From contig LNQR01000019.1 of NCBI GenBank assembly GCA_001541255.1, positions 1-64,000 of the forward strand: 64,000 bases of DNA. Reading direction: 5' to 3'. The translations under genes and the position numbers were made by a program. This stretch comes from Candidatus Magnetominusculus xianensis (lineage in GTDB: Bacteria; Nitrospirota; Thermodesulfovibrionia; Thermodesulfovibrionales; Magnetobacteriaceae). Below the pieces are notes generated by a model. The model was not told the DNA's origin and did no database searches. It saw only the letters and a program-made list of their open reading frames with translations. How positions within the stretch are numbered: the stretch's first letter is position 1; each line of letters opens with the position of its first letter. Positions 1 through 10,833 of the stretch are shown piece by piece.

Positions 1-250
1 AGTCGTACTGCTTCAGACTTAAACTCTTCATCTTATCTTCGTCTTTCCATCTCCTACCTCCGTTTCTGTATTCTACCTTATTTTCTTGTCCTCTGAATCG
101 GGGTAAGATCAATGCACAACTCAGCATGAATGATGGAACAATCTTCTGCAGACTCAGGATGGTTTTGTCCTCTTTCCCGATTAATATGTTATTATTTGTT
201 TAATCAGCCGGTTATGTAATCTTGTGTTACCCCGGCACATTCGCAAAGAC

Positions 251-976
251 ATGAAAAAGAGACTCGACATACTATTAACACAACGCGGCCTCGCACCGTC
301 GAGAGAGAGGGCAAAGGCCCTGATTATGGAAAATAAGGTCTTAGTCTCCGGTCAGCCCGTTGATAAGGCCGGATGCACTGTTGACGAATCTGCCGAGATA
401 ACCGTAAGAGAAACCGAAGCGCCGTTTGTCAGCAGGGCAGGATTGAAACTATCTCACGCCCTCGATGAATTCAAAATCGATGTGACAGGAAAGACCATAA
501 TGGATGTCGGGGCATCGACGGGTGGGTTCACCGATTGCCTGCTTAAAAGAGGCGCTGGCCGCGTATTTGCTATTGATGTCGGCTACGGACAGCTTGCATG
601 GGCACTTAGAAACGATGCAAGAGTTATTCCCATCGAGAGGACAAACATCCGCTATCTCGAAAGAGAGAAGATTCCATGCGCCGTAGATATGGTCGTCATT
701 GATGTGTCTTTTATATCGCTCAGGCTTGTAGTGCCAGTGGTTTTGAGGTTTCTCCAGCCGACGGCCGCCGTTGTTGCCCTGATAAAACCACAGTTTGAGG
801 TCGGCAGGGGTCAAGTTGGCAAGGGTGGTATTGTTGCCGAGGAGGACAAGAGACTGCGCGTCGTTGATGAGATGAAGGAGTTTTTTTCGTCATCTGGGCT
901 ATTCGTCCACAGTGTTTGTGAAAGCCCCATTCGGGGGCAAAAGGGCAATGTCGAATATTTTATTCATGCGTCGTGA
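251..976 (+). CDS. tlyA: TlyA family rRNA methyltransferase (S4 domain)
   Basis: Predicted SAM-dependent 2'-O-methyltransferase of ribosomal RNA (TlyA/hemolysin A family). An N-terminal S4 RNA-binding domain covers about residues 1-60 (LLTQRGLAPSRERAKALI). A Rossmann methyltransferase domain follows, with SAM motif DVGASTGG at residues 85-92, VIDVSFISL near 149-157 and LIKPQFE near 177-183. Length of 241 aa is normal for the family. An in-frame GTG at 224 would add nine residues, but the family almost always starts at MKKRLDILL, so ATG 251 is chosen; no clear Shine-Dalgarno is seen. It precedes metK and ahcY, which make SAM and remove its by-product, though a separate metK promoter is possible. 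Confidence 0.92.
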   Translation: MKKRLDILLTQRGLAPSRERAKALIMENKVLVSGQPVDKAGCTVDESAEITVRETEAPFVSRAGLKLSHALDEFKIDVTGKTIMDVGASTGGFTDCLLKRGAGRVFAIDVGYGQLAWALRNDARVIPIERTNIRYLEREKIPCAVDMVVIDVSFISLRLVVPVVLRFLQPTAAVVALIKPQFEVGRGQVGKGGIVAEEDKRLRVVDEMKEFFSSSGLFVHSVCESPIRGQKGNVEYFIHAS

Positions 977-1085
977 TAAATACCCACTGCCGTGTCCAAA
1001 TATCGTTATAAAAAAATCGCATTTTTCTTAAGAATAGTGTTACTATATACATTCTATGTTGTAAGCATAAAAAAAGGAGGGAGAT

Positions 1086-2237
1086 ATGCCAAAGAAGAAT
1101 TACTTTTTTACTTCCGAATCAGTAACGGAAGGGCATCCTGATAAGGTCGCTGATCAAATATCGGACGCCATTCTTGATTCGATAATCGCGAAAGACCCTA
1201 CCGCAAGAGTGGCCTGTGAGACGCTTGTTACGACGGGGTTGGCTTTCATAGCCGGAGAAATTACGACATCTACTTATGCTGATATACCGTCAATCGTAAG
1301 ATCGACAATAAAGGACATCGGATACACGAGGGCTAAGTACGGTTTTGACTACGAGACCTGCTCGGTCATCACGGCTATACATGAGCAGTCGCCTGACATC
1401 GCCATGGGGGTTGACCCGGGCGGGGCAGGTGACCAGGGGCTTATGTTCGGGTTCGCCTGTACTGAGACCGAGGAGCTGATGCCTGCAAGCATTATGCTGG
1501 CTCATAAGCTTGCCATAAAACTTGCCGATGTACGCAAAAAAGATATTCTGCCATACCTGCGCCCTGACGGCAAAACCCAGGTTACGATAGAGTATCGTGA
1601 GGGCAAGCCGCACAATATCAATAACGTCGTCGTATCAACACAGCACAGCCCCGACGTAACCCTGAGAGAACTTAAGGAAGACATCATAGAAGAGGTGATC
1701 AAACCAACCATCCCCAAAGAGCTGCTTGACGAGGAGCATATCATCTATCACGTCAATCCCACCGGCAGATTTGTCACCGGCGGCCCGATGGGTGACACCG
1801 GCCTCACGGGAAGAAAAATCATCGTTGACAGCTACGGCGGCACGGGCAGACACGGCGGCGGCTGTTTCTCTGGTAAAGACCCCACGAAGGTTGACCGCTC
1901 AGGCGCATATATGGCACGGTATATTGCAAAGAATATCGTAGCCGCCGGCATCGCAGAAAGGGCAGAGGTTCAAATTGCCTACGCCATCGGCATAGCGCAG
2001 CCCCTTTCAATCCTTGTCGATACGTCAAACACAGGGAAGGTCTCACACGAAAAGATAGTAAAGATAATCAGGGACAACTTTGACCTTACCCCAAAGGGTA
2101 TAATCACCAAGCTTGACCTGAGAAGACCAATATATAAAAAGACAGCCTCCTATGGACACTTCGGAAGACCAGACCCCGATTTCACATGGGAAAAGACTGA
2201 CATGGCCGACCACCTCAGAGCAGAGGCAGGCCTATAG
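1086..2237 (+). CDS. metK: S-adenosylmethionine synthetase
   Basis: Makes S-adenosylmethionine from methionine and ATP in the cytosol. Family signatures are all present: GHPDK at residues 16-20, GAGDQG at 114-119 and [16 protein letters not shown] at 258-273. The 383 aa length is standard. A strong AAAAGGAGGGAG ribosome binding site lies just upstream of the ATG. ahcY follows 45 bp downstream and rlmN directly abuts ahcY, so the three form a methyl-cycle operon. I looked for a SAM riboswitch in the 109 bp upstream and saw no convincing one. Confidence 0.97.
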   Translation: MPKKNYFFTSESVTEGHPDKVADQISDAILDSIIAKDPTARVACETLVTTGLAFIAGEITTSTYADIPSIVRSTIKDIGYTRAKYGFDYETCSVITAIHEQSPDIAMGVDPGGAGDQGLMFGFACTETEELMPASIMLAHKLAIKLADVRKKDILPYLRPDGKTQVTIEYREGKPHNINNVVVSTQHSPDVTLRELKEDIIEEVIKPTIPKELLDEEHIIYHVNPTGRFVTGGPMGDTGLTGRKIIVDSYGGTGRHGGGCFSGKDPTKVDRSGAYMARYIAKNIVAAGIAERAEVQIAYAIGIAQPLSILVDTSNTGKVSHEKIVKIIRDNFDLTPKGIITKLDLRRPIYKKTASYGHFGRPDPDFTWEKTDMADHLRAEAGL

Positions 2238-3541
<1,304 letters not shown>

Positions 3542-3542
<1 letters not shown>

Positions 3543-4573
3543 TTGATCTAAAGACGCTGTCGCGCGCTGAAATTGGGGAATTGTTCCAGAAGATGGGGCT
3601 TCCCGCATTCAGGGTATCTCAGCTTATACATTGGATGTACGAGAGAAACGCGGTAAGCATAGATGATATAACCGAGTTTTCGAAGCCCTTGAGGGAAAAG
3701 CTCAAGGGCTTTTCGTATATAGGCGGCGTAAAAATCATCAAAAAGACAGACTCCCCAGACGGGACAATAAAACTGCTATTTGGCCTTGAGGACGGGCTTT
3801 CTGTGGAAGGTGTGCTGATACCGGACGAATACCGCCTGACGCTTTGTGTATCTTCACAGGTTGGCTGCGCTATGGGCTGCAGGTTCTGCCTTACGGCGAC
3901 GATGGGATTTATAAGAAATCTGAGGGCTGATGAGATAGCCGGGCAGGTTACAGCCGTGCGGCGGGAGCTTAATGCCAATGCCAATTCAGAGATAACCAAT
4001 ATCGTATTTATGGGGATGGGCGAACCGCTTAAGAATTTTAACGAGGTGGTCAAAGGCATAAACATATTAACCGACTACATGGGGATATCAAAGCGCAGGA
4101 TAACGCTGTCAACGGCGGGTGTGGTGCCGGAGCTTCAGAAATTATACAAAGAGATACCGGAGGTGAATCTGGCCGTCTCACTAAACGCAACTACTGATGA
4201 GACGAGGTCAGCGCTGATGCCGGTAAACAATAAATACAACATTGGGGCATTGCTGAGGGCGTGTGGGCGGCTGCCTATATCACCACGGCGGCGCATAACC
4301 TTTGGCTACGTGTTGATAAAAGGGGTAAACGATACGCAGGCTGACGCGCGGCGTCTGATTGCGCTGTTAAAGGGCCTGAGCGCGAAGGTTAATCTGATAC
4401 CGTTTAACGAATATGACACTGCCAAATTCGAGCCGCCTGACGAGAAGACCGTCCTTGAGTTTCAGCAAATCCTGGTAGACAGACACGTCACCGCGTTTAT
4501 ACGCAAGAGTAAGGGGCGGGGCATCTACGCAGCCTGCGGACAACTTAAGACATGCCACGAGACGGACAACTGA
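3542..4573 (+). CDS. rlmN: Dual-specificity 23S rRNA A2503 / tRNA A37 methyltransferase
   Basis: Radical SAM enzyme that adds a C2 methyl group to adenosine in 23S rRNA and some tRNAs. The [4Fe-4S] ligand motif C-x3-C-x2-C is seen in GCAMGCRFCLTA, GMGEPL follows, and the conserved C-terminal cysteine is in GIYAACGQL. The first ATG/GTG/TTG in frame is TTG 3581, but it would remove the conserved N-terminal segment IDLKTLSRAEIGELF. The frame is open further upstream, where the plausible initiators are ATT at 3542 (chosen, overlapping the ahcY TAA), ATA at 3539 or CTG at 3524. GGGAG at 3526-3530 could serve as Shine-Dalgarno. Function is sure; the start is not. Confidence 0.85.
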
Positions 4574-4715
4574 CTTACCGCAGCTCACACCTCATGACAT
4601 AAAAAACTAACAACCACTGTAACCAAAGTCATAGACATACTCGAAGAATGCTGTTAGAATGTGGGAAGTGGGAAGGGCAGCTGTTGGCAGCAGCCACCCC
4701 TCTTGCAGTGAGTGT

Positions 4716-4760
4716 CGATATGGTCGGAATAACTCCGGAATAACTAGAGAAACCATATCG
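4716..4760. repeat. Inverted repeat enclosing a 10-bp direct repeat
   Basis: Nine-base arms CGATATGGT (4716-4724) and ACCATATCG (4752-4760) are perfectly complementary. The loop holds two copies of CGGAATAACT (4725-4734 and 4736-4745) separated by one base. It lies about 140 bp after rlmN and is followed by an A-rich tract, not a T-run, so it does not look like a classic terminator. Confidence 0.6.
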
Positions 4761-4929
4761 TCAATAAAAAAGGTACCTAATTATATCACATCAGAATTGT
4801 TGTGTAAAGGCATATCTTAGACCTAAATCCACCATCAAAATAAGCCACGGCACCAGTTGATGTTAGAGTTTATGGACAGACCCTTTATAGATAAGATGGT
4901 GTATAATATCTTCTGAAAATAACAACAAA

Positions 4930-4954
4930 ACGCATATAGTGCGTTTGCCCTGGG
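4930..4954 (+). repeat. Dispersed hairpin repeat, copy 1
   Basis: A 25-base sequence built from the hairpin ACGCA-TATAG-TGCGT followed by TTGCCCTGGG. The same 25 bases occur exactly, in inverse orientation, at 62981-63005, and a 14-base part recurs at 63203-63216. In this copy the stem extends to seven base pairs (AAACGCA/TGCGTTT). It is intergenic, upstream of the CHASE2 kinase gene. Confidence 0.75.
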
Positions 4955-5008
4955 AGAGTGTCTAAAGTTCTTGTATAAAACGCGGCATTTATTCTAAAAT
5001 TGACGTCA

Positions 5009-7525
5009 ATGAAGACGGCGGCAAGAAAGATACCTGATTGGGCGGCAGGGGGCGTGGTTGCGCTTCTTGTGATGCTGGCGCTTGCCTTTGACTGGTCTTC
5101 TTTTATGAAACTTGAGTATCTGACCTATGACCTTAGGAGTACCCTGAGGCAGAAAAAGGTATCAACTCCTGTTGTTATCGTTGGAGTAGACGAAGTAACG
5201 ATTGAAAAACTCGGACCGCTGCCGCTGCCGCGCACGTATATGGCAGAGATGGTGCGTAAACTCAGGGAATACGAAGCTAAGACCATAGGGGTCGGGTTTA
5301 TCTATTCAAAATCAGAATCCGAAAATGACAGAGGACTGTCTGCTCTGAGGGAAATCATGGGAAAAATAGATAAAGACCCCACTACGCCGCGAGTGGCTGG
5401 CATCCAAAAGGCACTTGTCGAGGCCGAGCACTCACTAAACACTGACCCTGTCTTTGCCGGTGCGATTGAGAATTCTAAAAATGTGGTACTACCTCTTTCA
5501 TTTTACCTAACGGACAATGTAGCTGCAGAAGAAGATGCAAAGCCGCCGACTGCCGATTATGTAATGAAAAACTCTGTTAAAACAGATGGAAAGGGTACAT
5601 TCTTAACTGCCCGCGGTATTGTTCTTCCCATAAGAGAGTTTGCCGATAAAGCACACGCGCTTGGTCATCTAAACATTGTGCCAGATAGCGACGGCATTGT
5701 ACGCAGCGAGCCGCCTTTGATACTTTATAAGGACAGACTATTTCCCTCGTTTGCCTTTCAGCTTGCCCTCGCTTATAAGGGCTTAGGGATTAGTGAAATC
5801 ACGATAATCGGCGGGATTAAGGCCGCCAAAGCATTGACAATTCCTCTGGATAAAAGTGGAAGAATGCTTATCAGTTACACCGGCAAGGCCTCAAGCTCTC
5901 CTTATTATTCGTTCCTTGATGTAATGAACGGTAAAATTCCAGCTGCGATGTTCAAAGATAAAATAGTGCTGGTTGGGCTGACGGCTGACGGGGGCGGCGC
6001 TGTCAACAAGACTCCTTTGAGGAGTAATTATAATAATATTGAAATAGTGGCTCAAGCGGTAGAAAATATCCTTAACTCTAATCATATAACACGTCCGTGG
6101 TGGCTCACATATGTTGAACTGCCCGTTATGCTGCTCTTTTGGGGCATTATTGCCTTTCTGATTCCACGAGTTAAGACGGTTGCAGGGGCTGTCATTGCAG
6201 GGGTGGTGTTAATCGCATGGGGCATAATCTGTATATATTTATTTTACTCGCAGGGGCTATGGGTAAAGATGTCATATCCGGCACTTGTCCTCTTTTTCGG
6301 ATACATAGCCGTTGTGTCCAGGCAGCTTTTACTTGGTGAGGACAAGACCACGTCTGCTGATACCAGTGAAACGAATAAGATGCTTGGGCTTAGTCTTCAG
6401 GGGCAGGGGCAGTTAGATGCGGCATTTGAAAAGTTCAGAAAATGCCGTTTAGAAGATGCCACGACAAGGGAACTTCTATATAATCTGGGACAGGATTTCG
6501 AACAAAAAGGTATGCAAAGCAAGGCACAGGCCGTCTATGAACACATCATAAGTGCAGGTGATTATAAGGGACTTTCAGACAAGCTGAAAAAACTCAAAAC
6601 GACCGGAGAAAAGGCTGCCCCTGCCGTTCAGCCGCAAGAGTCTGAGGCTACGATAATGATGATGGAGGGCACCGGCACGAAATCTACATTAGGACGTTAT
6701 GAGGTACTGAGAGAACTTGGTCGTGGCGCTATGGGAGTTGTATTTTTGGGGAAAGACCCTAAGATAAACCGTGATGTGGCAATAAAGACATTGAGCTATG
6801 ATGAAATAGATTCTGAACAGATTGTTGAGATAAAAACCAGGTTTTTCCGTGAGGCCGAGGCAGCCGGTAAACTATCTCATCCGAATATTGTACGAGTGTA
6901 TGATGTTGGTGAGGACAAGAATGTGGCCTACATGGCAATGGAGCTGCTTGAAGGGACTGATTTGGCCAGATACTGTGCTAAGGACTCAAGGCTCCCGTTT
7001 GGAGAGGTACTGCGTGTGGTAACGCGCGTAGGTGAGGCGCTTGACTATGCCCATCAAAACGGTGTCGTCCACAGGGACATAAAACCGGCCAATATCATGC
7101 TTCTCAACAACAAGGAACTCCGTGTTACGGACTTTGGAATTGCAAGGGTCATGGAATCCTCAAAGACGCAGACCGGCATGGTGCTTGGTACACCAAGCTA
7201 TATGTCGCCAGAGCAAATAGCCGGACGCAAGGTAGATGGGCGTTCTGATTTGTTCTCATTAGGGGTGGTGTTTTTCGAGCTTCTATTAGGTGAAAGGCCA
7301 TTTAAGGGCGACAGCATCGCCACACTGATGTATAATATTACGAGTACTCCTCCGACGCCTATAAAAAAAATAGAACCACGAATCCCAAACTGTGTAGTGG
7401 AAATAATAGACAAACTGCTCCAAAAAAATGCGGAAGACCGCTACAGCCGCGGCAAAGACCTGTTAGACGCAATAAACAAATGCAAGAAAACCCTGGTAAA
7501 ACGCCCTGCACCGCCTGCTCAATAG
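5009..7525 (+). CDS. Membrane CHASE2-domain serine/threonine protein kinase
   Basis: A predicted transmembrane receptor kinase. One N-terminal membrane helix (about residues 15-30) leads into an extracytoplasmic CHASE2 sensor domain (about 35-360, starting LEYLTYDLRSTLRQ). About three further membrane helices follow (about 365-440). A cytoplasmic linker near 455-535 has two TPR-like helical repeats. A Hanks-type kinase domain then fills the C-terminus. Its glycine loop GRGAMG, catalytic HRDIKPAN (about 688-695), DFG (about 708) and GTPSYMSPEQ are intact, so it should be active. The start is ATG 5009; TTG 5000 is an alternative. A histidine kinase gene follows 113 bp downstream on the same strand. 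The ligand and phosphorylation targets are unknown. Confidence 0.9.
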   Translation: MKTAARKIPDWAAGGVVALLVMLALAFDWSSFMKLEYLTYDLRSTLRQKKVSTPVVIVGVDEVTIEKLGPLPLPRTYMAEMVRKLREYEAKTIGVGFIYSKSESENDRGLSALREIMGKIDKDPTTPRVAGIQKALVEAEHSLNTDPVFAGAIENSKNVVLPLSFYLTDNVAAEEDAKPPTADYVMKNSVKTDGKGTFLTARGIVLPIREFADKAHALGHLNIVPDSDGIVRSEPPLILYKDRLFPSFAFQLALAYKGLGISEITIIGGIKAAKALTIPLDKSGRMLISYTGKASSSPYYSFLDVMNGKIPAAMFKDKIVLVGLTADGGGAVNKTPLRSNYNNIEIVAQAVENILNSNHITRPWWLTYVELPVMLLFWGIIAFLIPRVKTVAGAVIAGVVLIAWGIICIYLFYSQGLWVKMSYPALVLFFGYIAVVSRQLLLGEDKTTSADTSETNKMLGLSLQGQGQLDAAFEKFRKCRLEDATTRELLYNLGQDFEQKGMQSKAQAVYEHIISAGDYKGLSDKLKKLKTTGEKAAPAVQPQESEATIMMMEGTGTKSTLGRYEVLRELGRGAMGVVFLGKDPKINRDVAIKTLSYDEIDSEQIVEIKTRFFREAEAAGKLSHPNIVRVYDVGEDKNVAYMAMELLEGTDLARYCAKDSRLPFGEVLRVVTRVGEALDYAHQNGVVHRDIKPANIMLLNNKELRVTDFGIARVMESSKTQTGMVLGTPSYMSPEQIAGRKVDGRSDLFSLGVVFFELLLGERPFKGDSIATLMYNITSTPPTPIKKIEPRIPNCVVEIIDKLLQKNAEDRYSRGKDLLDAINKCKKTLVKRPAPPAQ

Positions 7526-7638
7526 AATCGCTGCACATGCTAACCACTCCGTTAGGACTGCTTGGGGGCAATTGCACAGTTGATTTTAATCTGTATTAAC
7601 ATGTAACATATATCCCGTGAGGGTTGGTATTTAACTTA

Positions 7639-8745
7639 ATGAGAAAGATTCTGATAGATAATATACTTCAGAGTATTCGTTCCGGCCTTGTGGTGCTGGA
7701 CTATCACGGCATCATTGTTTATGCAACCAGCCCGGCAATGAAAATACTTGGCTATGAGGAAGAACAGTTCATCGGCAAGAGCTGGGGGGAATTATTTCTC
7801 CACACGGAGAATAACTCTGAACTCAATCAGATTATTATTGATGTAATCGGCGAGGAGAAGTTAAATCTTCACCGCGAGGTCAGCTATTTTTCCCCTGCGC
7901 GCCAGCACTACCAGCTTTCTGTTACTACATCTTATCTGCGTGAAACGAAGACCATTTCAGGTATTATCGTCCAGCTTGATGACATTACTGAACTTTCTGA
8001 GTTAAGGCAGCGGGAGAAGTTAATGATAGAAGAGAGGCAGCGGTTTTCTCTTGAGATGCTTGAGAGCATGAAGAAGATTTCGCTTTCCGTTGCCCATGTA
8101 ATTCTCAATCCAGTTGCCAGCATTGGCGGTTTTGTTCGTCTGATGATGAAGAGAATCGACGAAGACAATCCACTCAGGCAATATCTTGAGCCTATCGGCG
8201 AGTGTACCGGCAGGCTTGAGGGCATCGTTAAGTCATTCAAAGAATACACTGACATCAAAACAGTACACTACGAAACCATCCACCTCATTACGCTAGTTGA
8301 AGGGGTTCGGCCTAAGATAGAATCTATAGCCAATAAGCTTGAGAAAGAGATTCGCTATCGTATAGATGTCGAGGACAACGTAACGGCTTATATCGACCCT
8401 GTGCTATTTATGATGGCGTTGGACGAAATCCTTATAAATTCCATCGAAAGTATCGAAGACGGCCCAGGTGAAATTGACATAATCGTCTATAAAGCCGCCT
8501 GTGGTATTATTGTTGAGATTAAAGACACTGGTTCAGGAATCGACAACAAACACATTCCATATGCATTTGACCCATTTTTTACTACAAAGACCAGCAACAA
8601 CGGTATGGGGCTGTTTAAGGTCAGAAAAATTATCACCGAACACCTCGGCACAATCACAATTGAACGCAGGGAATTGCTTGGAACAAAGGTAATCATTCAC
8701 CTGCCAGCAGATGATCTCCCGGCAAATAATCTCATGATTCAATAA
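7639..8745 (+). CDS. Soluble PAS-domain sensor histidine kinase with atypical H-box
   Basis: Cytoplasmic two-component kinase of 368 aa with no membrane helix. A PAS domain occupies about residues 5-120 (SGLVVLDYHGIIVYATSPA). The dimerisation/phosphoacceptor region reads SVAHVILNPVASIGGF, with His at about 153. The ATPase domain has an N-box DEILINSIES, a G1 box DTGSGID and a G2 box NGMGLFKV. The usual H-E-x-x-N-P of this kinase class is here H-V-I-L-N-P, so the acidic residue after the histidine, needed for phosphotransfer in studied kinases, is missing. Start ATG 7639 is preferred to TTG 7624. Its 3' end overlaps the convergent alr gene by 7 bp. No response regulator is adjacent. Confidence 0.85.
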   Translation: MRKILIDNILQSIRSGLVVLDYHGIIVYATSPAMKILGYEEEQFIGKSWGELFLHTENNSELNQIIIDVIGEEKLNLHREVSYFSPARQHYQLSVTTSYLRETKTISGIIVQLDDITELSELRQREKLMIEERQRFSLEMLESMKKISLSVAHVILNPVASIGGFVRLMMKRIDEDNPLRQYLEPIGECTGRLEGIVKSFKEYTDIKTVHYETIHLITLVEGVRPKIESIANKLEKEIRYRIDVEDNVTAYIDPVLFMMALDEILINSIESIEDGPGEIDIIVYKAACGIIVEIKDTGSGIDNKHIPYAFDPFFTTKTSNNGMGLFKVRKIITEHLGTITIERRELLGTKVIIHLPADDLPANNLMIQ

Positions 8746-9866
8746 TGCTCATCACAACAATACGTGCGGCTGTTGACGCGGCCTAGTGATATTAATATCT
8801 CGTATGATATGGTCCCAGCCCATGCTGCTATTTCTGATGCCGTAATTTCTTTACCACCCTGCCGCCCGATGAGGATGACCTCTGTGTTTTCTTTTATATC
8901 GCAGCAGTCAGTTAAATCCACCATCGCCACATCCATACAAATCCTCCCGATAATGGGGGCAAACTGGCCGTTTATCAGCACATGTGCCTTGTTTGAGAGC
9001 GCCCGCGGATAGCCGTCTGCATAGCCTGTGCTGACAACACCGACGAGGCTTGCACGCTTTGTTACGAAAGTCCTGCCATAGCTTATCGATCTGCCGGAAG
9101 GTACTCTTCTGATATGTAAAATACGCGACTTAACAGTCATCACAGGTCTGAAGTCTGCCGTCTCAAGCCGCGGGTGTGACGGTTCAAGTGAGTCTGAGCC
9201 GTATAATACCAACCCCGGTCTCACTGCATCGAGGTGACTTGCGGGGAAAGACATAACAGCGGCGCTGTTGGCTATGTGCCATGTTGCATCTTTAAATAAC
9301 CCCGACAACTCAGACCTTAAATGCAAATATCTCTCTAACTGCAACTCGGCAAAGCTCCTGTCCTTTAAATCGGCCTCTGAAAAATGACTCATAAACCCTG
9401 TCACTCTAACACCCTTTAATCTGCTTAGTGCCTTAATTCCCTCTATATCTCTGTCATAGAGAAATCCAACTCTGCCCATGCCTGTGTCTATATCGACGTG
9501 AATATCAATTTGCCGGTTTTGCTTTAACGCCTCAGCAGAAATGGTATCAGCCGTGCCCGCGCCATAGACGATAGGGGTTAACTCATATTTAATAATATCT
9601 GCAGCATCAATATTGTCAAAATAAACGAGGATTGGGATTTTTTGAATTCCGGCTTGACGCAGCTCCAAAGCCTCAGGGGCATAGGCAACCCCCAGACAGT
9701 ATACGCCAAGTTTTTCAAGCGCTGAGGCAACCTCTATAGCACCGTGACCATAGGCATCGGCCTTGACCGTGGCAATGACCCTTCTGTTGTTCGTGAGGAC
9801 TTTAACTAACTCATAGTTGTGTTTAAGGGCAGCAAGGCTTATTTCAACAGCAGTACCCCTTCCCAT
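8739..9866 (-). CDS. alr: Alanine racemase
   Basis: PLP enzyme interconverting L- and D-alanine for peptidoglycan. The PLP lysine is in TVKADAYGHG (Lys35), and the catalytic tyrosine is in GRSISYGRTF. The family C-terminus is seen as SYEILISLGRVNSRTY. The 375 aa length is typical. It starts six bases after tatA stops, so the two are cotranscribed. The stop codon region overlaps the convergent histidine kinase gene by 7 bp. Confidence 0.96.
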   Translation of the reverse strand: MGRGTAVEISLAALKHNYELVKVLTNNRRVIATVKADAYGHGAIEVASALEKLGVYCLGVAYAPEALELRQAGIQKIPILVYFDNIDAADIIKYELTPIVYGAGTADTISAEALKQNRQIDIHVDIDTGMGRVGFLYDRDIEGIKALSRLKGVRVTGFMSHFSEADLKDRSFAELQLERYLHLRSELSGLFKDATWHIANSAAVMSFPASHLDAVRPGLVLYGSDSLEPSHPRLETADFRPVMTVKSRILHIRRVPSGRSISYGRTFVTKRASLVGVVSTGYADGYPRALSNKAHVLINGQFAPIIGRICMDVAMVDLTDCCDIKENTEVILIGRQGGKEITASEIAAWAGTISYEILISLGRVNSRTYCCDEHY

Positions 9867-9872
9867 AGAGCA

Positions 9873-10085
9873 CTATTTTGCTGCCTTTTCTTCCTTTGCT
9901 GCACCCTGCGCTGCCTCTGGTTTTTTTGGCGTTACGTCGATTTCATCATGATCACTAAGACCTTTTTTCAGGTTTTTTACAAAAGAGCCCATCCCTTTGC
10001 CCAACTCTGGAAGCCTCTGTGCGCCAAACAACACAACAACCACCACAAGTATCAATAACAGCTCTGGCATACCTAAACCAAACAT
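9873..10085 (-). CDS. tatA: Sec-independent translocase subunit TatA/TatE
   Basis: Small membrane protein (70 aa) forming the pore-type component of the twin-arginine export system. It has a short N-terminal membrane helix (MPELLLILVVVVVLFGAQRL), then the conserved LPELGKGMGSFVKNLKKG amphipathic helix and a charged, alanine-rich tail. A GGAGGTTGTAA ribosome binding site precedes the ATG. tatB and tatC are not in the window. It is cotranscribed with alr. Confidence 0.95.
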   Translation of the reverse strand: MFGLGMPELLLILVVVVVLFGAQRLPELGKGMGSFVKNLKKGLSDHDEIDVTPKKPEAAQGAAKEEKAAK

Positions 10086-10157
10086 TTACAACCTCCTCGT
10101 GAAACCGCAGTGGGGTCTCACATTCATACGCTCACCACTAGTTAATCATAACTTATT

Positions 10158-10745
10158 TCAATGACGATTATCAATGTATAGTAAATCCTCAGGCGTATTA
10201 ATATTTATAAAACTGAGGCCTGCTGAGTCGGCCTGCTGTACTAGTTCTTCTTCGACATACCTTACATTAATGGTTTTTAGTATAGCGGCAAGGGATTTAA
10301 CGCCGTTACTGATGGATTTTTCCAGCATTGGGACAATCCTCTTATGATACAGTGCAGCAAGGGGCTGTGGTCTTCCTAAGTATAGCGGGACAACGGCGTC
10401 GTAATCTTCAGGATATGATGTGATAAGCGCTATGAGTTCCTCTTTGACAAATGGCATGTCGCAAGCTACAAAAAAAGCCCTGTCATTCCTGCAATTAAGC
10501 AGGCAGGAGAGAATGCCGGTTGCTGGCCCTTTTTCGGTTAATACATCGCCTATTAAGATTTCAGCCTTCGGGAAATAGATATCTGGCTGATTTGTACTGA
10601 TTATGATCTCATCAAAAAACCCAGCCAACAGATGCAGATTCCTGTCGATTATAGTCTGACCGCCAATCTCAATAAACGCCTTCAGAGAGGGGAAACGTTT
10701 ATTCTCCCCGCCAGCGAGGACAACCCCTGAAATATTTGTGACCAT
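10158..10745 (-). CDS. mobA: Molybdenum cofactor guanylyltransferase (MobA-like)
   Basis: Predicted nucleotidyltransferase that attaches GMP to molybdopterin for molybdoenzymes. The N-terminal nucleotide motif is GVVLAGGENKRF. ATGIL and FFVACDMPFVKEEL follow, as in MobA proteins. The open frame continues upstream to 10922, but those 59 residues are not MobA-like and overlap the divergent HD-GYP gene, so ATG 10745 (MVTNISGVVLAGG) is chosen, giving 195 aa. The motif after LAGG differs slightly from the usual S-x-R-M-G (proline in place of the last glycine). CDP- or other NTP-transferase activity remains possible. Confidence 0.82.
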   Translation of the reverse strand: MVTNISGVVLAGGENKRFPSLKAFIEIGGQTIIDRNLHLLAGFFDEIIISTNQPDIYFPKAEILIGDVLTEKGPATGILSCLLNCRNDRAFFVACDMPFVKEELIALITSYPEDYDAVVPLYLGRPQPLAALYHKRIVPMLEKSISNGVKSLAAILKTINVRYVEEELVQQADSAGLSFININTPEDLLYIDNRH

Positions 10746-10833
10746 ATGGTTCCTTGAACATATTGTACCAAATTGGGTTGAATTATACCACTGATGTTTT
10801 GTATGATACGGACAGACCGGTGATGATAGGGCA

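Larger units (their letters stand above)
4574..5008. other. Intergenic region with two structured elements
   Basis: No credible coding sequence is seen. It contains an inverted repeat enclosing a direct repeat at 4716-4760 and one copy of the dispersed hairpin repeat at 4930-4954. The last 50 bp should carry the promoter of the CHASE2 kinase gene, but no consensus promoter stands out. Confidence 0.6.

Noticed and set aside
1..127. Minus-strand frame open to the left edge, possibly starting ATGCTGAGTTGTGC or a later ATG (MKSLSLKQYD)
   Set aside because: Too little sequence is visible to judge; it may be the start of a gene outside the window.
4670..4712. GGCAGCAGCC similarity to a signal recognition particle RNA
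   Set aside because: The required CCGGAAGG asymmetrical loop is missing, so it is only a chance match.
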